DNA from: Pseudarthrobacter sp. AL07 | GTDB lineage: Bacteria > Actinomycetota > Actinomycetes > Actinomycetales > Micrococcaceae | Direction of reading: 5' to 3' | NCBI RefSeq assembly: GCF_029960665.1 | Contig: NZ_JASBRB010000019.1 | Span: 1-55,253 of the forward strand | DNA length: 55,253 nt | Part shown: positions 8,298 through 16,339 of the stretch, piece by piece | How positions within the stretch are numbered: position 1 is the first letter of the stretch | Layout of the letters: every line of letters begins with the position of its first letter | The notes under the pieces: model-generated | The model's database searches: none | Seen by the model: the letters and a program-made list of their open reading frames with translations, nothing else | Told to the model about the DNA's origin: nothing | Position numbers and translations under genes: made by a program

Positions 8298-9659
8298 TCA
8301 ATGGTTCGTCGATGCGACCGCTACGGCGGCGTCGTCCGCTTCTGTGTACATGTCACGACGACGTATGGCCATGGTGCACACGGCGCTGATGACCGTCACG
8401 GCGCCGATGTAGGCCATGATCCAGTACAAGCCGCCATCGGCTTCGCCCAGCAAGTAGACGAGTACCAGCGGCGTGAGCCCGGAGGCGAAGATCCCGGACA
8501 GCTGGTACACCACCGAAATGCCGCTGTACCGCACCCGCGTGGGGAAGAGTTCGGAAAACAGCGAGGCTTCCGGCGCGTAGATCACCGGATAGATGACGCC
8601 GAGGACCAGAACGATAGTTCCGCCGACCACCAAGGCATTGCCAGTGCCAAGCAGCAGGAAGGCCGGCCAGGCCGCCAGTCCCAGAATGATCACGCCCACC
8701 GTATACATGTGCCGCCGGTCCACCCGGTCTGACAGCCGGCCCATGATCGGGATGAAGACCACCATGGTGGCGGCTGCGGCCATGACCGAGAACAGAAGTG
8801 TGCTTTGGTCAAGTTTCAAGGTTCCGGTGCCGTAGGTGATGGCGAAGACGGCCCAGGTGTTGAAGGCGACGCCCTCGGCCCAGCGGGCTCCCATGCCAAG
8901 CATCATGTTGCGCCGGGATCCCCGGTCCTTCACGAGCTCTAACGCAGGGATGGTGGCGCGGGACTCGGCCTGCTGGAGTTTTTGAAACGCCGGAGTTTCC
9001 ATGACTTTCAGCCGGATGACCAGCCCAACGATCACCAGGACCGCACTGAGCAGGAAGGCTATCCGCCACCCCCACGCGAGGAACGATTCGCCGCTCATCA
9101 CTGCCCCCAGGAGGGCAAAGATGCCGGTTCCCAGCATCAGGCCAAGGGCCAGCCCCACCTGCGGCAAGCTGCCGTATAGCCCGCGCTTGCCTTTGGGGGC
9201 GTACTCGACGGCCATTAGTACGGCACCGCCCCATTCCCCGCCCACGGCCACACCTTGGGCCAGGCGGAACACGATGAGCAGGATCGGGGCCGCAGCACCG
9301 ATCATCGCATAGGGCGGTATGACGCCGATCAGGAACGTGGCCACGCCCATGATCATCATGGTGGCCACCAGCGTCTTCTTGCGGCCCACCCGGTCCCCGA
9401 TGTGGCCGAAGATGAGACCGCCCACTGGGCGGGCCACGAACCCCACGGCGAAGGACGCGAAAGCCAGGAGGGTCCCAACCAGCGGATCCTCGCTCGGGAA
9501 ATACAGCTTATTAAAGATCAGCCCCGCAGAGATCCCGTAGAGGAAGAAGTCATACCATTCGACGGTGGTCCCCACCACGCAGGAGATGATGACCGTGCGG
9601 AGGTCCTTCTTGGAGATCGATAGTCCGCCGTCTTTCCGGGTCTCCGTTCCGGCACTCAC
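8298..9659 (-). CDS. MFS transporter, metabolite:H+ symporter (MHS) type
   Basis: A 453-residue, 12-segment major facilitator. It shows the MHS signature near the N-terminus (VVGTTVEWYDFFLYG), the A-like motif GHIGDRVGRKKTL between TM2 and TM3 and RLAQGVAVGGEWGGA in TM4. MHS members import carboxylates and osmolytes (citrate, alpha-ketoglutarate, shikimate, proline/betaine). Its start overlaps the stop of the upstream alcohol-dehydrogenase-like gene in an ATGA arrangement (9656-9659), so the two are translationally coupled. It probably imports the substrate of that enzyme, here suggested to be 4-hydroxybutyrate or another hydroxyacid (inference). Confidence 0.87.
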   Translation of the reverse strand: MSAGTETRKDGGLSISKKDLRTVIISCVVGTTVEWYDFFLYGISAGLIFNKLYFPSEDPLVGTLLAFASFAVGFVARPVGGLIFGHIGDRVGRKKTLVATMMIMGVATFLIGVIPPYAMIGAAAPILLIVFRLAQGVAVGGEWGGAVLMAVEYAPKGKRGLYGSLPQVGLALGLMLGTGIFALLGAVMSGESFLAWGWRIAFLLSAVLVIVGLVIRLKVMETPAFQKLQQAESRATIPALELVKDRGSRRNMMLGMGARWAEGVAFNTWAVFAITYGTGTLKLDQSTLLFSVMAAAATMVVFIPIMGRLSDRVDRRHMYTVGVIILGLAAWPAFLLLGTGNALVVGGTIVLVLGVIYPVIYAPEASLFSELFPTRVRYSGISVVYQLSGIFASGLTPLVLVYLLGEADGGLYWIMAYIGAVTVISAVCTMAIRRRDMYTEADDAAVAVASTNH

Positions 9660-10927
9660 AGGGACTCCCGGAAGATGCCGAGAAGGGCATCCCTGGTGAC
9701 CAGGCGCGGCACCACTGCCAGTTGACGCGTCTGTTTCATGGTGCCGTCCACGAGTTCGTCGAGATCCGCCTCCGTGTAACCGAAGCTGCGAAGGCCCGCT
9801 GGCATTCCGATGTCCGTCATGAGTTCGGAAAGCACATGAGGCAGGGCGTCAGCGCCGTCAGTGGCGGTGAACGTCTGCCCGCTCAACAATTCGGCGGCCC
9901 GAAGATGGCGGGAGGGATCGCCGTCGTACGTCCAGCGGAAAACAGCAGCGGCTGTCGAAGACACTGCTTGACCGTGGGGCACCATGGGCATTTCCGGGTA
10001 TCCCTCGGCCTTGTACTTCTTGACCGCGCCTGCGACGGGGTAGGCATTAGCGTGCGGCAAGTGGGTGCCGGCGTTGCCAAAACCGGTGCCGGCGGAGGTC
10101 GATGCCAGCGCCATTTGGTACCGGGCTTCGAGGTCGGCGCCGTTGTGAACGGCGCGCCGCAGATACCGGCCCACCAGTCGCAGGGCTTGCTCGCACCAAA
10201 CGTCGCTGATGGGGTTTGAACCGCAGAACGCGGGCCTTTTTGATGGGTCCTCCGGCGCGGGCTTCGAGTCGAATGGGACACACGTGTAGCTTTCCAAAGC
10301 ATGTGACAAAACGTCCATGCCGCTGGCAGCGGTCACCTGGCTCGGCAACGTGAGAGTAGTGAGAGGATCGACGACGGCCAGCACCGGCCGCAGTTTCGCG
10401 TGGCTGATGCCGGCCTTGAGGTGGAGCCCCAGAAAGTCGATAACGCAGATGGTGGTGGACTCGGAGCCGGTTCCGGCCGTCGTCGGAACTGCAATGAGCG
10501 GTTTCAACGGAAGCCACGGCGCCTTGCCGCGACCGATCGGAGGAGTAACAAAATCGAGCAGTTCGCCAGGGTGGGTGGTCAGCAAGTTCACCGCCTTGGC
10601 GGTGTCAATCGCGGATCCGCCGCCGATGGCGATGTAGCAATCCCATTCCCGCTGACGTGCGAAATTTACAGCTTCGTTGATGCTTTCATCGGTTGGTTCG
10701 ATCGATACCTCATCAAACACTTCGCACTTAATGCGGGATGCCAGCAGGATCTGCTGGACCCGTTCCGGGATGCCCGTGTCACGCACCCCCGGGTCGGTGA
10801 TGATCAGACACGAAGTGGCACCCAGCGCGGTCACCTCGGATCCGATCTCGTCCAGTGCGCCATTTCCGAACTTCAAGGGAGGCGCGGCCCAGGTGAAGAC
10901 TGTTTCGGTGGAAGTAGTAGCGTTCAT
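9656..10927 (-). CDS. Iron-type alcohol dehydrogenase, hydroxyacid-oxoacid transhydrogenase (HOT)-like
   Basis: A 423-residue group III (Fe) ADH. The nucleotide motif GGGS is at 102-105. Probable metal ligands are D205 and H209 (GMDVLSHALESY), a histidine in GTHLPHANAYP (289-292) and H318 (VPHGQ). The insertion carrying RPAFCGSNPISDVW (231-244) resembles that of mitochondrial HOT (ADHFE1). HOT moves a hydride from 4-hydroxybutyrate to 2-oxoglutarate, giving succinic semialdehyde and D-2-hydroxyglutarate. The ATG at 10927 is chosen from the conserved N-terminus and AGAGGT upstream; an open frame runs further back without homology. It is first in an operon with the MFS gene. A maleylacetate-reductase or other Fe-ADH activity remains possible. 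Confidence 0.8.
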   Translation of the reverse strand: MNATTSTETVFTWAAPPLKFGNGALDEIGSEVTALGATSCLIITDPGVRDTGIPERVQQILLASRIKCEVFDEVSIEPTDESINEAVNFARQREWDCYIAIGGGSAIDTAKAVNLLTTHPGELLDFVTPPIGRGKAPWLPLKPLIAVPTTAGTGSESTTICVIDFLGLHLKAGISHAKLRPVLAVVDPLTTLTLPSQVTAASGMDVLSHALESYTCVPFDSKPAPEDPSKRPAFCGSNPISDVWCEQALRLVGRYLRRAVHNGADLEARYQMALASTSAGTGFGNAGTHLPHANAYPVAGAVKKYKAEGYPEMPMVPHGQAVSSTAAAVFRWTYDGDPSRHLRAAELLSGQTFTATDGADALPHVLSELMTDIGMPAGLRSFGYTEADLDELVDGTMKQTRQLAVVPRLVTRDALLGIFRESL

Positions 10928-10948
10928 GACTGACCTCTTTGTCGTCGC

Positions 10949-10971
10949 TATGTGTGGAGGTTCCCCACATA
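10949..10971. promoter_or_regulatory. Imperfect palindrome upstream of the HOT-like gene (candidate operator)
   Basis: TATGTGTGG and CCCCACATA form inverted 9-mers with one mismatch around a 5-base centre, 22 bases before the HOT start. Size and position fit an operator for an IclR-type regulator, and the IclR gene lies immediately upstream in the same direction. The link is inferred. Confidence 0.4.
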
Positions 10972-11137
10972 ATGGGTCCACTGTAAGGCGACCGGGCGCG
11001 GATGTGAAGTACCTCATACGAATTCGGCAGAACCTTTTAAGTTCAGCCAGGCCCTCCCCGATCGAGTCGGAAACGGTTGAAGGACGCCAAAAGCGTCGAG
11101 ACGGGCGGGACGGACCCGCCGGCAATAAGTCCGCTGC

Positions 11138-11920
11138 TTAGCGGGAAACTGTCCGGTTGACCGGAAGGAACCGGGCAGCTTCTGCGGCAATCTGGACAGC
11201 ACGCTCCCCGAGTTCACGGATGCGCTTCTTCGGCATTCGGACCGCCGGTACCTGGACTACGATTGCGGCCTGGGCGTTGCCCGAACTGTCGAGGATCGGA
11301 GCGCCGACGCTGCGGACGCCGTCGACGTTTTCCTGCTCGTCAATGCTGAAGCCGCGTCTCCGGACCGCGGTAATCGCGCCTTCCAGGTCCTGCGGCGTTT
11401 CAAGGGTGTGGGGGGTTAACTTGTGCAGCCGCGGCGGCAAGGCTGCCACATAATTTTCCCACTGAGGCGTGTACGCCAGTATGGCCTTTCCGGAGGCGGT
11501 GGTATGGAGCGGAAACCGCGCGCCCGTCCGTTGCTCAAACCTCAGGGGCAGGGTGGACTGGACTCGCAACATGACCACGGATTCATTCCCATCGCGGATG
11601 GAAAGGTTCACCGATTCGCCGGTTTCGGCGTTGAGCTGCTCAAGCAGCGGTAGCATTTTATCAATCCCGAAGCCGCGCTGCGCGGCCTCACCCAGGAGGA
11701 CAGTCCCCCTGCTCAGATAATAGCAGTCAGTCCGTGGGTTGCGGGCAATGAAATCCTCCGCCGTCAACGCCCGGATGATCCGGTTCGCGGTGCCTGAGGA
11801 AAGGCCAACCGCGAGGGCAATCTCGGTGCCGCTGAGCTCACCCGCGACCGAACCTAGAAGCTTCAGCACACTGAGCGCCCGGCCCACTGCTTGTGTTCCG
11901 GCGGGCGCTTGATCAGTCAT
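11138..11920 (-). CDS. IclR-family transcriptional regulator
   Basis: A 260-residue protein. The N-terminal winged HTH (about 10-75) contains AVGRALSVLKLL and the recognition stretch LAVGLSSGTANRIIRALTAEDF. The C-terminal IclR effector domain (about 80-250) contains RTGARFPLHTTASGKAILA and the later GVRSVGAPILDSSGNAQAAI segment, as in classical members. The gene is co-directional with and 210 bases ahead of the HOT-like gene, so it is the likely local regulator; IclR proteins bind small aromatic or aliphatic acids. Its exact ligand is unknown. Confidence 0.87.
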   Translation of the reverse strand: MTDQAPAGTQAVGRALSVLKLLGSVAGELSGTEIALAVGLSSGTANRIIRALTAEDFIARNPRTDCYYLSRGTVLLGEAAQRGFGIDKMLPLLEQLNAETGESVNLSIRDGNESVVMLRVQSTLPLRFEQRTGARFPLHTTASGKAILAYTPQWENYVAALPPRLHKLTPHTLETPQDLEGAITAVRRRGFSIDEQENVDGVRSVGAPILDSSGNAQAAIVVQVPAVRMPKKRIRELGERAVQIAAEAARFLPVNRTVSR

Positions 11921-11971
11921 GGCGCCAGTCTACCGGCGGGACCGCGCCCCGCCGTCCTCATTGTCTGCTCA

Positions 11972-13432
11972 CTACGCGAGCAGTCCTTTCGCCACACCAC
12001 CCACTATTGCCAGGCCCTCGGGAATGGAGTGGGTCGGAATGGCGCCGAAGCCGATTCGGAAGCAGTTCCGTGGCGGGTTCTCCTGGCTGAAGAAGATATC
12101 GCCGCGTTCTATCAGTACGCCAAGCCGTTCAGCACGGCGCACCAGTTCCACCGCATCCAGCCGGGCCGGGCCTTCCACCCAAAGACTGACGCCGCCGGGC
12201 GGGTACGGGCCCTGCTCCCAAGGCAGGCACTGCGCGGAGACCTGGGTGACCGTCTCCCAGCGCGTCTTCAGCTGCCGCCGGTGGCGGCGCAGGGCGCGGT
12301 GGTAGTCGCCGCTGTCGATCATCAGGGCGAGGGCGCGCTGCATATGCCCGGGAGGGTGGCGCACCTGGTACCGACGCACGCGGCGCAATTCGGTGATCAG
12401 TTCCGCGGGCCCCACCAGGAACCCCAGCCGCAGCCCCGGGGAGAGGAACTTGGAGAATGTGCCCAGGTACAGCACGTCACCGGTGGAGTCAAGCGCCTTC
12501 AGCGCGGGGCTGGGGCTGCCTTCATAACGGAATTCGCTGTCGTAGTCATCCTCGATGAGCACCGTTCCGGAAGTGGCGGCGAGCTTGAGCAGTCGGCGGC
12601 GGCGCTCCATGCTCAGCGTGACGTTGGTCGGGTGGTGGTGGCTGGGGGTGACGTACAGGAGGGCGGTGCCGCTGAGGGTTCCGGGGAGGCAGAGTCCCTC
12701 CCCGTCGACGTCGATGCCGTAGACCTGGGCGCCGGTGCGCAGGAAGATGTGGCGGGCGTCAAGATAGCCGGGGTTCTCGATGCCCACGCGCTGGTGGGGG
12801 CCGAGCAGCGTCCTGGCCAGCAGGTCCAGACCCTGCTGGGAGCCGACCGTGATGAGGACTTCATCCGGCCCGGCCTCGATGCCCCGTGCGGGAAGGATCT
12901 GGCGGCGGATCATCTCGATGAGCATGGGGTCGTCCGCGCCCACGCTGTCCTGGAGGCTGGCGAAGCGGTGGGGCTGGTACAGGGCTTCGCGCAGGCTCCG
13001 TATCCAGGCGGTGGCGGGGAAGCTGTGGACATCAATCTGACCTGCGACGAACGGGTACGGGTAGGTGTGCCAGTCGGGGGTTTTTTCCACCTCTGGGATG
13101 GTTTCGTCGGCGTAGCGGCGCATCCGGGAAGACCAATCGATCAGCGAAGCCGTGGCCGGCGTGTCGGCCGCAGCAGTGGCCAGCATCTCCGGGTTCACGA
13201 AGATCCCGCTCCGCTCATGGCTGAGCACCAGGCCCTCAGTGAGCAGTTCCTGGTACGCCAGGTTGATGGTGTTGCGGGCAACCTTGAGCTCTGCGGCCAG
13301 TTCCCGGGAACTGGGGAGCCTGCGGCGTGAATCGAAGATGCCCACAGCGATGCCGTGCTCGATGACGCGGCGGACCTGCCGGTACAGAGGTTCACTGGAA
13401 CTGCGGTCAATCTCTATGAGTGTCCGTGGCAC
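11972..13432 (-). CDS. MocR/GntR-type PLP-binding regulator, TauR-like
   Basis: A 486-residue chimeric regulator. The N-terminal GntR winged HTH (about 10-80) has EPLYRQVRRVIEHGI and LPSSRELAAELKVARNTI. It is linked to a fold-type I aminotransferase-like domain (about 120-480) with VGSQQGLDLLARTLL, IEDDYDSEFRY and the PLP-lysine segment GTFSKFLSPGLRLGFL. TauR, which activates taurine genes in Rhodobacter, belongs to this family, and here it lies beside ald and a taurine-type aminotransferase. That supports control of those genes by taurine plus PLP (inference). PdxR- or GabR-type roles are alternatives. A hairpin at 13478-13506 separates it from ald. Confidence 0.83.
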   Translation of the reverse strand: MPRTLIEIDRSSSEPLYRQVRRVIEHGIAVGIFDSRRRLPSSRELAAELKVARNTINLAYQELLTEGLVLSHERSGIFVNPEMLATAAADTPATASLIDWSSRMRRYADETIPEVEKTPDWHTYPYPFVAGQIDVHSFPATAWIRSLREALYQPHRFASLQDSVGADDPMLIEMIRRQILPARGIEAGPDEVLITVGSQQGLDLLARTLLGPHQRVGIENPGYLDARHIFLRTGAQVYGIDVDGEGLCLPGTLSGTALLYVTPSHHHPTNVTLSMERRRRLLKLAATSGTVLIEDDYDSEFRYEGSPSPALKALDSTGDVLYLGTFSKFLSPGLRLGFLVGPAELITELRRVRRYQVRHPPGHMQRALALMIDSGDYHRALRRHRRQLKTRWETVTQVSAQCLPWEQGPYPPGGVSLWVEGPARLDAVELVRRAERLGVLIERGDIFFSQENPPRNCFRIGFGAIPTHSIPEGLAIVGGVAKGLLA

Positions 13433-13477
13433 GTTTCGCCTCCCAAGCTGTGCGGTGGAGTATCAAGACCGAAAGAA

Positions 13478-13506
13478 GCGGAGGAGTCCAGTATGAACTC
13501 CTCCGC
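13478..13506 (-). terminator. Terminator after alanine dehydrogenase gene
   Basis: GCGGAGGAGT and ACTCCTCCGC form a perfect 10-bp stem with a 9-base loop, 20 bases past the ald stop on the minus strand. A pyrimidine-rich TTCTTTC follows, so it is a reasonable intrinsic terminator that partly insulates ald from the MocR gene. Confidence 0.7.
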
Positions 13507-13526
13507 CAATTATTTCTCTTTGTAGT

Positions 13527-14648
13527 CTAGTTACGGGCCAAAGATTCCAGTGAATCCACGACGTCGATGCCATGTGCCGCGCCGACCGCGGTGTTGGTCA
13601 GGCGGCCTCCCAGGGTGCTCAGGCCTGCGCGCAGTGCCGCATTCTCGGCCACGGCCCGCTCCACGCCCTTGTCGGCGATCTGCAGAACGTACGGCAGCGT
13701 GACGTTGGTCAGCGCGTAGGTGGAGGTGTGGGGGACGGCGCCCGGCATGTTGGCCACGCAGTAGAAAACCGAGTTGTGGACGCGGAAGGTGGGTTCCTGA
13801 TGCGTGGTCGGGTGCGAATCCTCGAAGCAGCCGCCCTGGTCAATGGCGATGTCCACCAGGACGCTGCCGGGCTTCATGCGGGAGACCAACTCGTTGGAGA
13901 TGATCTTGGGCGCCTTGGCCCCGGGCACCAGAACTGCGCCGATAACCAGGTCGGCCTGGATGACTTCCTGCTCGATGGCGAGCTGGTTGGCGGCGAGGGT
14001 GCGGACCCGGCCCTGGTACATCCGGTCCGCGGCGCGCAGTTTGTCCACGTTCTTGTCGAAAAGGACAACATCCGCCCACAAGCCGGCAGCTACGGCCACC
14101 GCGTTCATACCGGAGACACCTGCTCCGATGATGACCACGCGGGCAGGTGCTACGCCGGAGACGCCGCCGATCAGTACGCCGCGACCGCCTTCGGGACGTG
14201 TCAGGCACTGTGCGCCAACCAGCGGAGCCAGGCGTCCGGCGACTTCGCTCATGGGGAACAGCAGCGGCAGCGAGCCGTCTTCGAGCTGGACTGTCTCATA
14301 CGCAATGGACGTGGTGCCGGCGTCGAGCAGGGCCCGGGTGCAGGGCTCGTCGGCGGCCAAGTGGAGGTACGTAAAGATGGTCAGGTCCCGCCGCATGCGG
14401 TGGTATTCCTCGGCGATGGGTTCCTTGACCTTGAGCAGCAGGTCGGCCGTGGCCCAGACCTCGTCAGCGGTCTGAAGGATGGTGGCCCCCGCAACGGTGT
14501 ACGCATCATCGGTGATGGATGAGCCCTCTCCGGCGCCGGCCTCGATGAATACGTCGTGCCCATGGGCAACGAGCTCGTGGACGCCGGCAGGCGTGACCGC
14601 TACCCGGTATTCGTGTGACTTGATTTCCTTCGGGATGCCGATCTTCAT
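13527..14648 (-). CDS. ald: Alanine dehydrogenase
   Basis: A 373-residue NAD-dependent L-alanine dehydrogenase (alanine + NAD+ + H2O to pyruvate + NH4+ + NADH). The family residues R15, K75 and H96 of the pyruvate/alanine pocket are all at their usual positions. The Rossmann motif reads IIGAGVSGMNAV and is followed by the LFDKNVDKLR dinucleotide-binding acidic segment. The start at 14648 gives the conserved MKIGIPKEIK opening with GGAGG six bases upstream; an in-frame extension to 14777 lacks homology. It is divergent from the aminotransferase gene. In taurine pathways Ald regenerates the pyruvate acceptor from the alanine formed by the transaminase. Confidence 0.95.
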   Translation of the reverse strand: MKIGIPKEIKSHEYRVAVTPAGVHELVAHGHDVFIEAGAGEGSSITDDAYTVAGATILQTADEVWATADLLLKVKEPIAEEYHRMRRDLTIFTYLHLAADEPCTRALLDAGTTSIAYETVQLEDGSLPLLFPMSEVAGRLAPLVGAQCLTRPEGGRGVLIGGVSGVAPARVVIIGAGVSGMNAVAVAAGLWADVVLFDKNVDKLRAADRMYQGRVRTLAANQLAIEQEVIQADLVIGAVLVPGAKAPKIISNELVSRMKPGSVLVDIAIDQGGCFEDSHPTTHQEPTFRVHNSVFYCVANMPGAVPHTSTYALTNVTLPYVLQIADKGVERAVAENAALRAGLSTLGGRLTNTAVGAAHGIDVVDSLESLARN

Positions 14649-14877
14649 TGTGACCTCCGTGTTGTTGATGAGTGCTTCAGATAAGTCCGCCGTGCGGGCT
14701 GCGCAGCAATATCGAAAGTATGGCCTGCCCCAGGATGGGACCAGAAGATCCAGAAGGTCGCCAGCTGATGGAGCCAAACTGGATCCAACATTCGGCCGTC
14801 ATGTGGCACTGATGCGCGTCCTGATTCCGGTCTAGGCTTCCAACATCGCTACTCACCTCGACAAGAAGGAGATGGTC
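14649..14877. promoter_or_regulatory. Divergent ald/aminotransferase promoter region
   Basis: This spacer holds a tandem 9-bp direct repeat, CCAGAAGAT then CCAGAAGGT (14741-14758), and a TGGATCCA palindrome (14780-14787). Direct repeats are the usual recognition pattern of MocR/TauR regulators, so this is a candidate operator for the regulator at 11972-13432. A TAGGCT -10-like box at 14833-14838 could start the aminotransferase mRNA. A strong AAGGAG at 14866-14871 touches the ATG at 14872 but stands six bases from the TTG at 14878, which decides for the TTG start. Confidence 0.45.
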
Positions 14878-16242
14878 TTGGACGCCACAACACTCCGGGC
14901 CCAGGCCCGGCGCCACCTTGGACCCCACTTCACCCGCAAAGACACCTGGGACAGCGAGTTCCCGATTTTTGTCCGCGGCGAAGGAAGCTACCTCATCGAT
15001 ACAGAGGGGGACCGTTATCTGGACGGTCTGGCCGGCCTCTTCTGCGTGAACATGGGCCACGGTCGCCAAGACATCGCCAAGGCCGCCAGTGAGCAGATCA
15101 GCACCCTGGCTTACGCCTCCAACTGGGGCTCCGCACACCCGCCGGCCATCGAAGCTGCCGCGCTCATCGCCGACCTGGCCCCCGGAGATCTTGGCACCAC
15201 ATTCTTCGTCAACTCCGGCTCCGAAGCCGTGGAGACTGCCCTGAAGTTCGCGCGCCAGTATTTCCGCAGCCAGGGCCAGCCTCAGCGGACTAAGGTCATC
15301 AGCCGGGATATGGCCTACCACGGCACCACCATGGGTGCCCTGTCCATCACGCAGCTTCCCAAGATCAAGGATCCCTTCGGCGAGCTCCTGCCGGGAATCC
15401 GCAGCGTCCCGAACACCCTGGGATTCACGGGTGACTGCGGACCGGTTACGGAGCTGGACTGCTTCCGCGCCATTGAACGGGTGGTCCTTGAAGAGGGCCC
15501 GGAAACCATTGCAGCTATTTTTGCCGAACCGGTCCAGAACGGCCGTGGAGCCCTGGTGGCACCGGACGGCTACTGGCCGGCACTGCGGGCACTGTGCGAC
15601 AAGTATGGGATCCTGCTGGTCTCCGACGAGGTGATCTGCTCCTTCGGCCGGTTGGGCCATTTCTTCGGCCACGGCGTCACCGGCGTGGTCCCGGACATGG
15701 TCACCTTCGCGAAGGGCTCCACCTCCGGCTACGCCCCGCTGGGCGGCCTGATCGTCCGCGAGCAGCTGGTCCAGGAGCTGTTCAATTCCTCCACGGGCGG
15801 CGTCTTCACCCACGGCGCCACCTGGGGCGGGCACCCGGTGTCCACCGCCGTCGCGGTTGCCAACATCACCGCCATGCGTGATGAAAACGTCCTCGGCAAC
15901 GTCCAGGAGCAGGGTCCCAAGCTCATGGAGGCCCTGCTAGCCCTGAAAAACTCACACCGTTGCGTCAAGGCAGTCCGCGGCATGGGCTTCTTCTACGCCA
16001 TCGAACTCATGGCGGACAGCTTCAGCGGCCGCGAACTGACCCAAGCAGAGTCGCTGAAGGTTTTGCGCGAGGTCCTTCCCGAGTCCTTCAAACGCACCAA
16101 GGTGATCCTGCGCGGCGACGACCGCGGCGCAACCATGATCATGATCTCCCCGCCCCTGGTAGCCGACGCTGAGGTCCTCTCAGCGCTGCTGCATGGTGTG
16201 GACGGCATGCTCACCGACATCGAGAAGGCCATCCAGCCCTAA
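14878..16242 (+). CDS. tpa: Class III aminotransferase, probable taurine:pyruvate aminotransferase
   Basis: A 454-residue PLP enzyme. The TTG start is chosen from ribosome-binding-site spacing; ATG at 14872 would add two residues. PLP contacts are visible as NSGSEAVETALKFA, the AYHGTTMGALS loop, SDEVICSFGR (Asp near 250) and the Schiff-base lysine in TFAKGSTSGYAPLGG (K279). The pattern matches taurine:pyruvate and beta-alanine/omega-amino-acid:pyruvate transaminases. Neighbouring ald, pta and the sulfite/sulfate exporters favour taurine, giving sulfoacetaldehyde and alanine. Hypotaurine is another possible substrate. No xsc gene follows, unlike the textbook cluster. A hairpin lies between this gene and pta. 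Confidence 0.8.
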   Translation: MDATTLRAQARRHLGPHFTRKDTWDSEFPIFVRGEGSYLIDTEGDRYLDGLAGLFCVNMGHGRQDIAKAASEQISTLAYASNWGSAHPPAIEAAALIADLAPGDLGTTFFVNSGSEAVETALKFARQYFRSQGQPQRTKVISRDMAYHGTTMGALSITQLPKIKDPFGELLPGIRSVPNTLGFTGDCGPVTELDCFRAIERVVLEEGPETIAAIFAEPVQNGRGALVAPDGYWPALRALCDKYGILLVSDEVICSFGRLGHFFGHGVTGVVPDMVTFAKGSTSGYAPLGGLIVREQLVQELFNSSTGGVFTHGATWGGHPVSTAVAVANITAMRDENVLGNVQEQGPKLMEALLALKNSHRCVKAVRGMGFFYAIELMADSFSGRELTQAESLKVLREVLPESFKRTKVILRGDDRGATMIMISPPLVADAEVLSALLHGVDGMLTDIEKAIQP

Positions 16243-16264
16243 TACACAGGATCCGGTTCTTGGC

Positions 16265-16296
16265 CTGCGGAGGTGTCCTCATGGACGCCTCCGCAG
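16265..16296 (+). terminator. Strong hairpin between tpa and pta
   Basis: A 14-bp stem with one G-U pair (CTGCGGAGGTGTCC with GGACGCCTCCGCAG) around the tetraloop TCAT lies 22 bases after the tpa stop. A good T-tract is absent, so it may act as an attenuator or 3'-end stabiliser within a tpa-pta transcript. The equivalent hairpin at 22-54 precedes the broken pta copy. Confidence 0.55.
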
Positions 16297-16339
16297 CGTT
16301 TGATGAGACTTCCGCAGGTTGACGATGAGAGGTACAACT

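Noticed and set aside
14829..14842. CGGTCTAGGCTTCC before tpa is identical to bases 35215-35228 near the GntR gene
   Set aside because: The shared core TAGGCT is a frequent -10 box and the palindromic flank is weak at tpa. A common regulator for taurine and ABC genes is not supported by this alone.
14677..15834. A 385-codon frame antisense to the aminotransferase and promoter region
   Set aside because: No domain resemblance; it crosses the divergent promoter and mirrors the coding strand of tpa.
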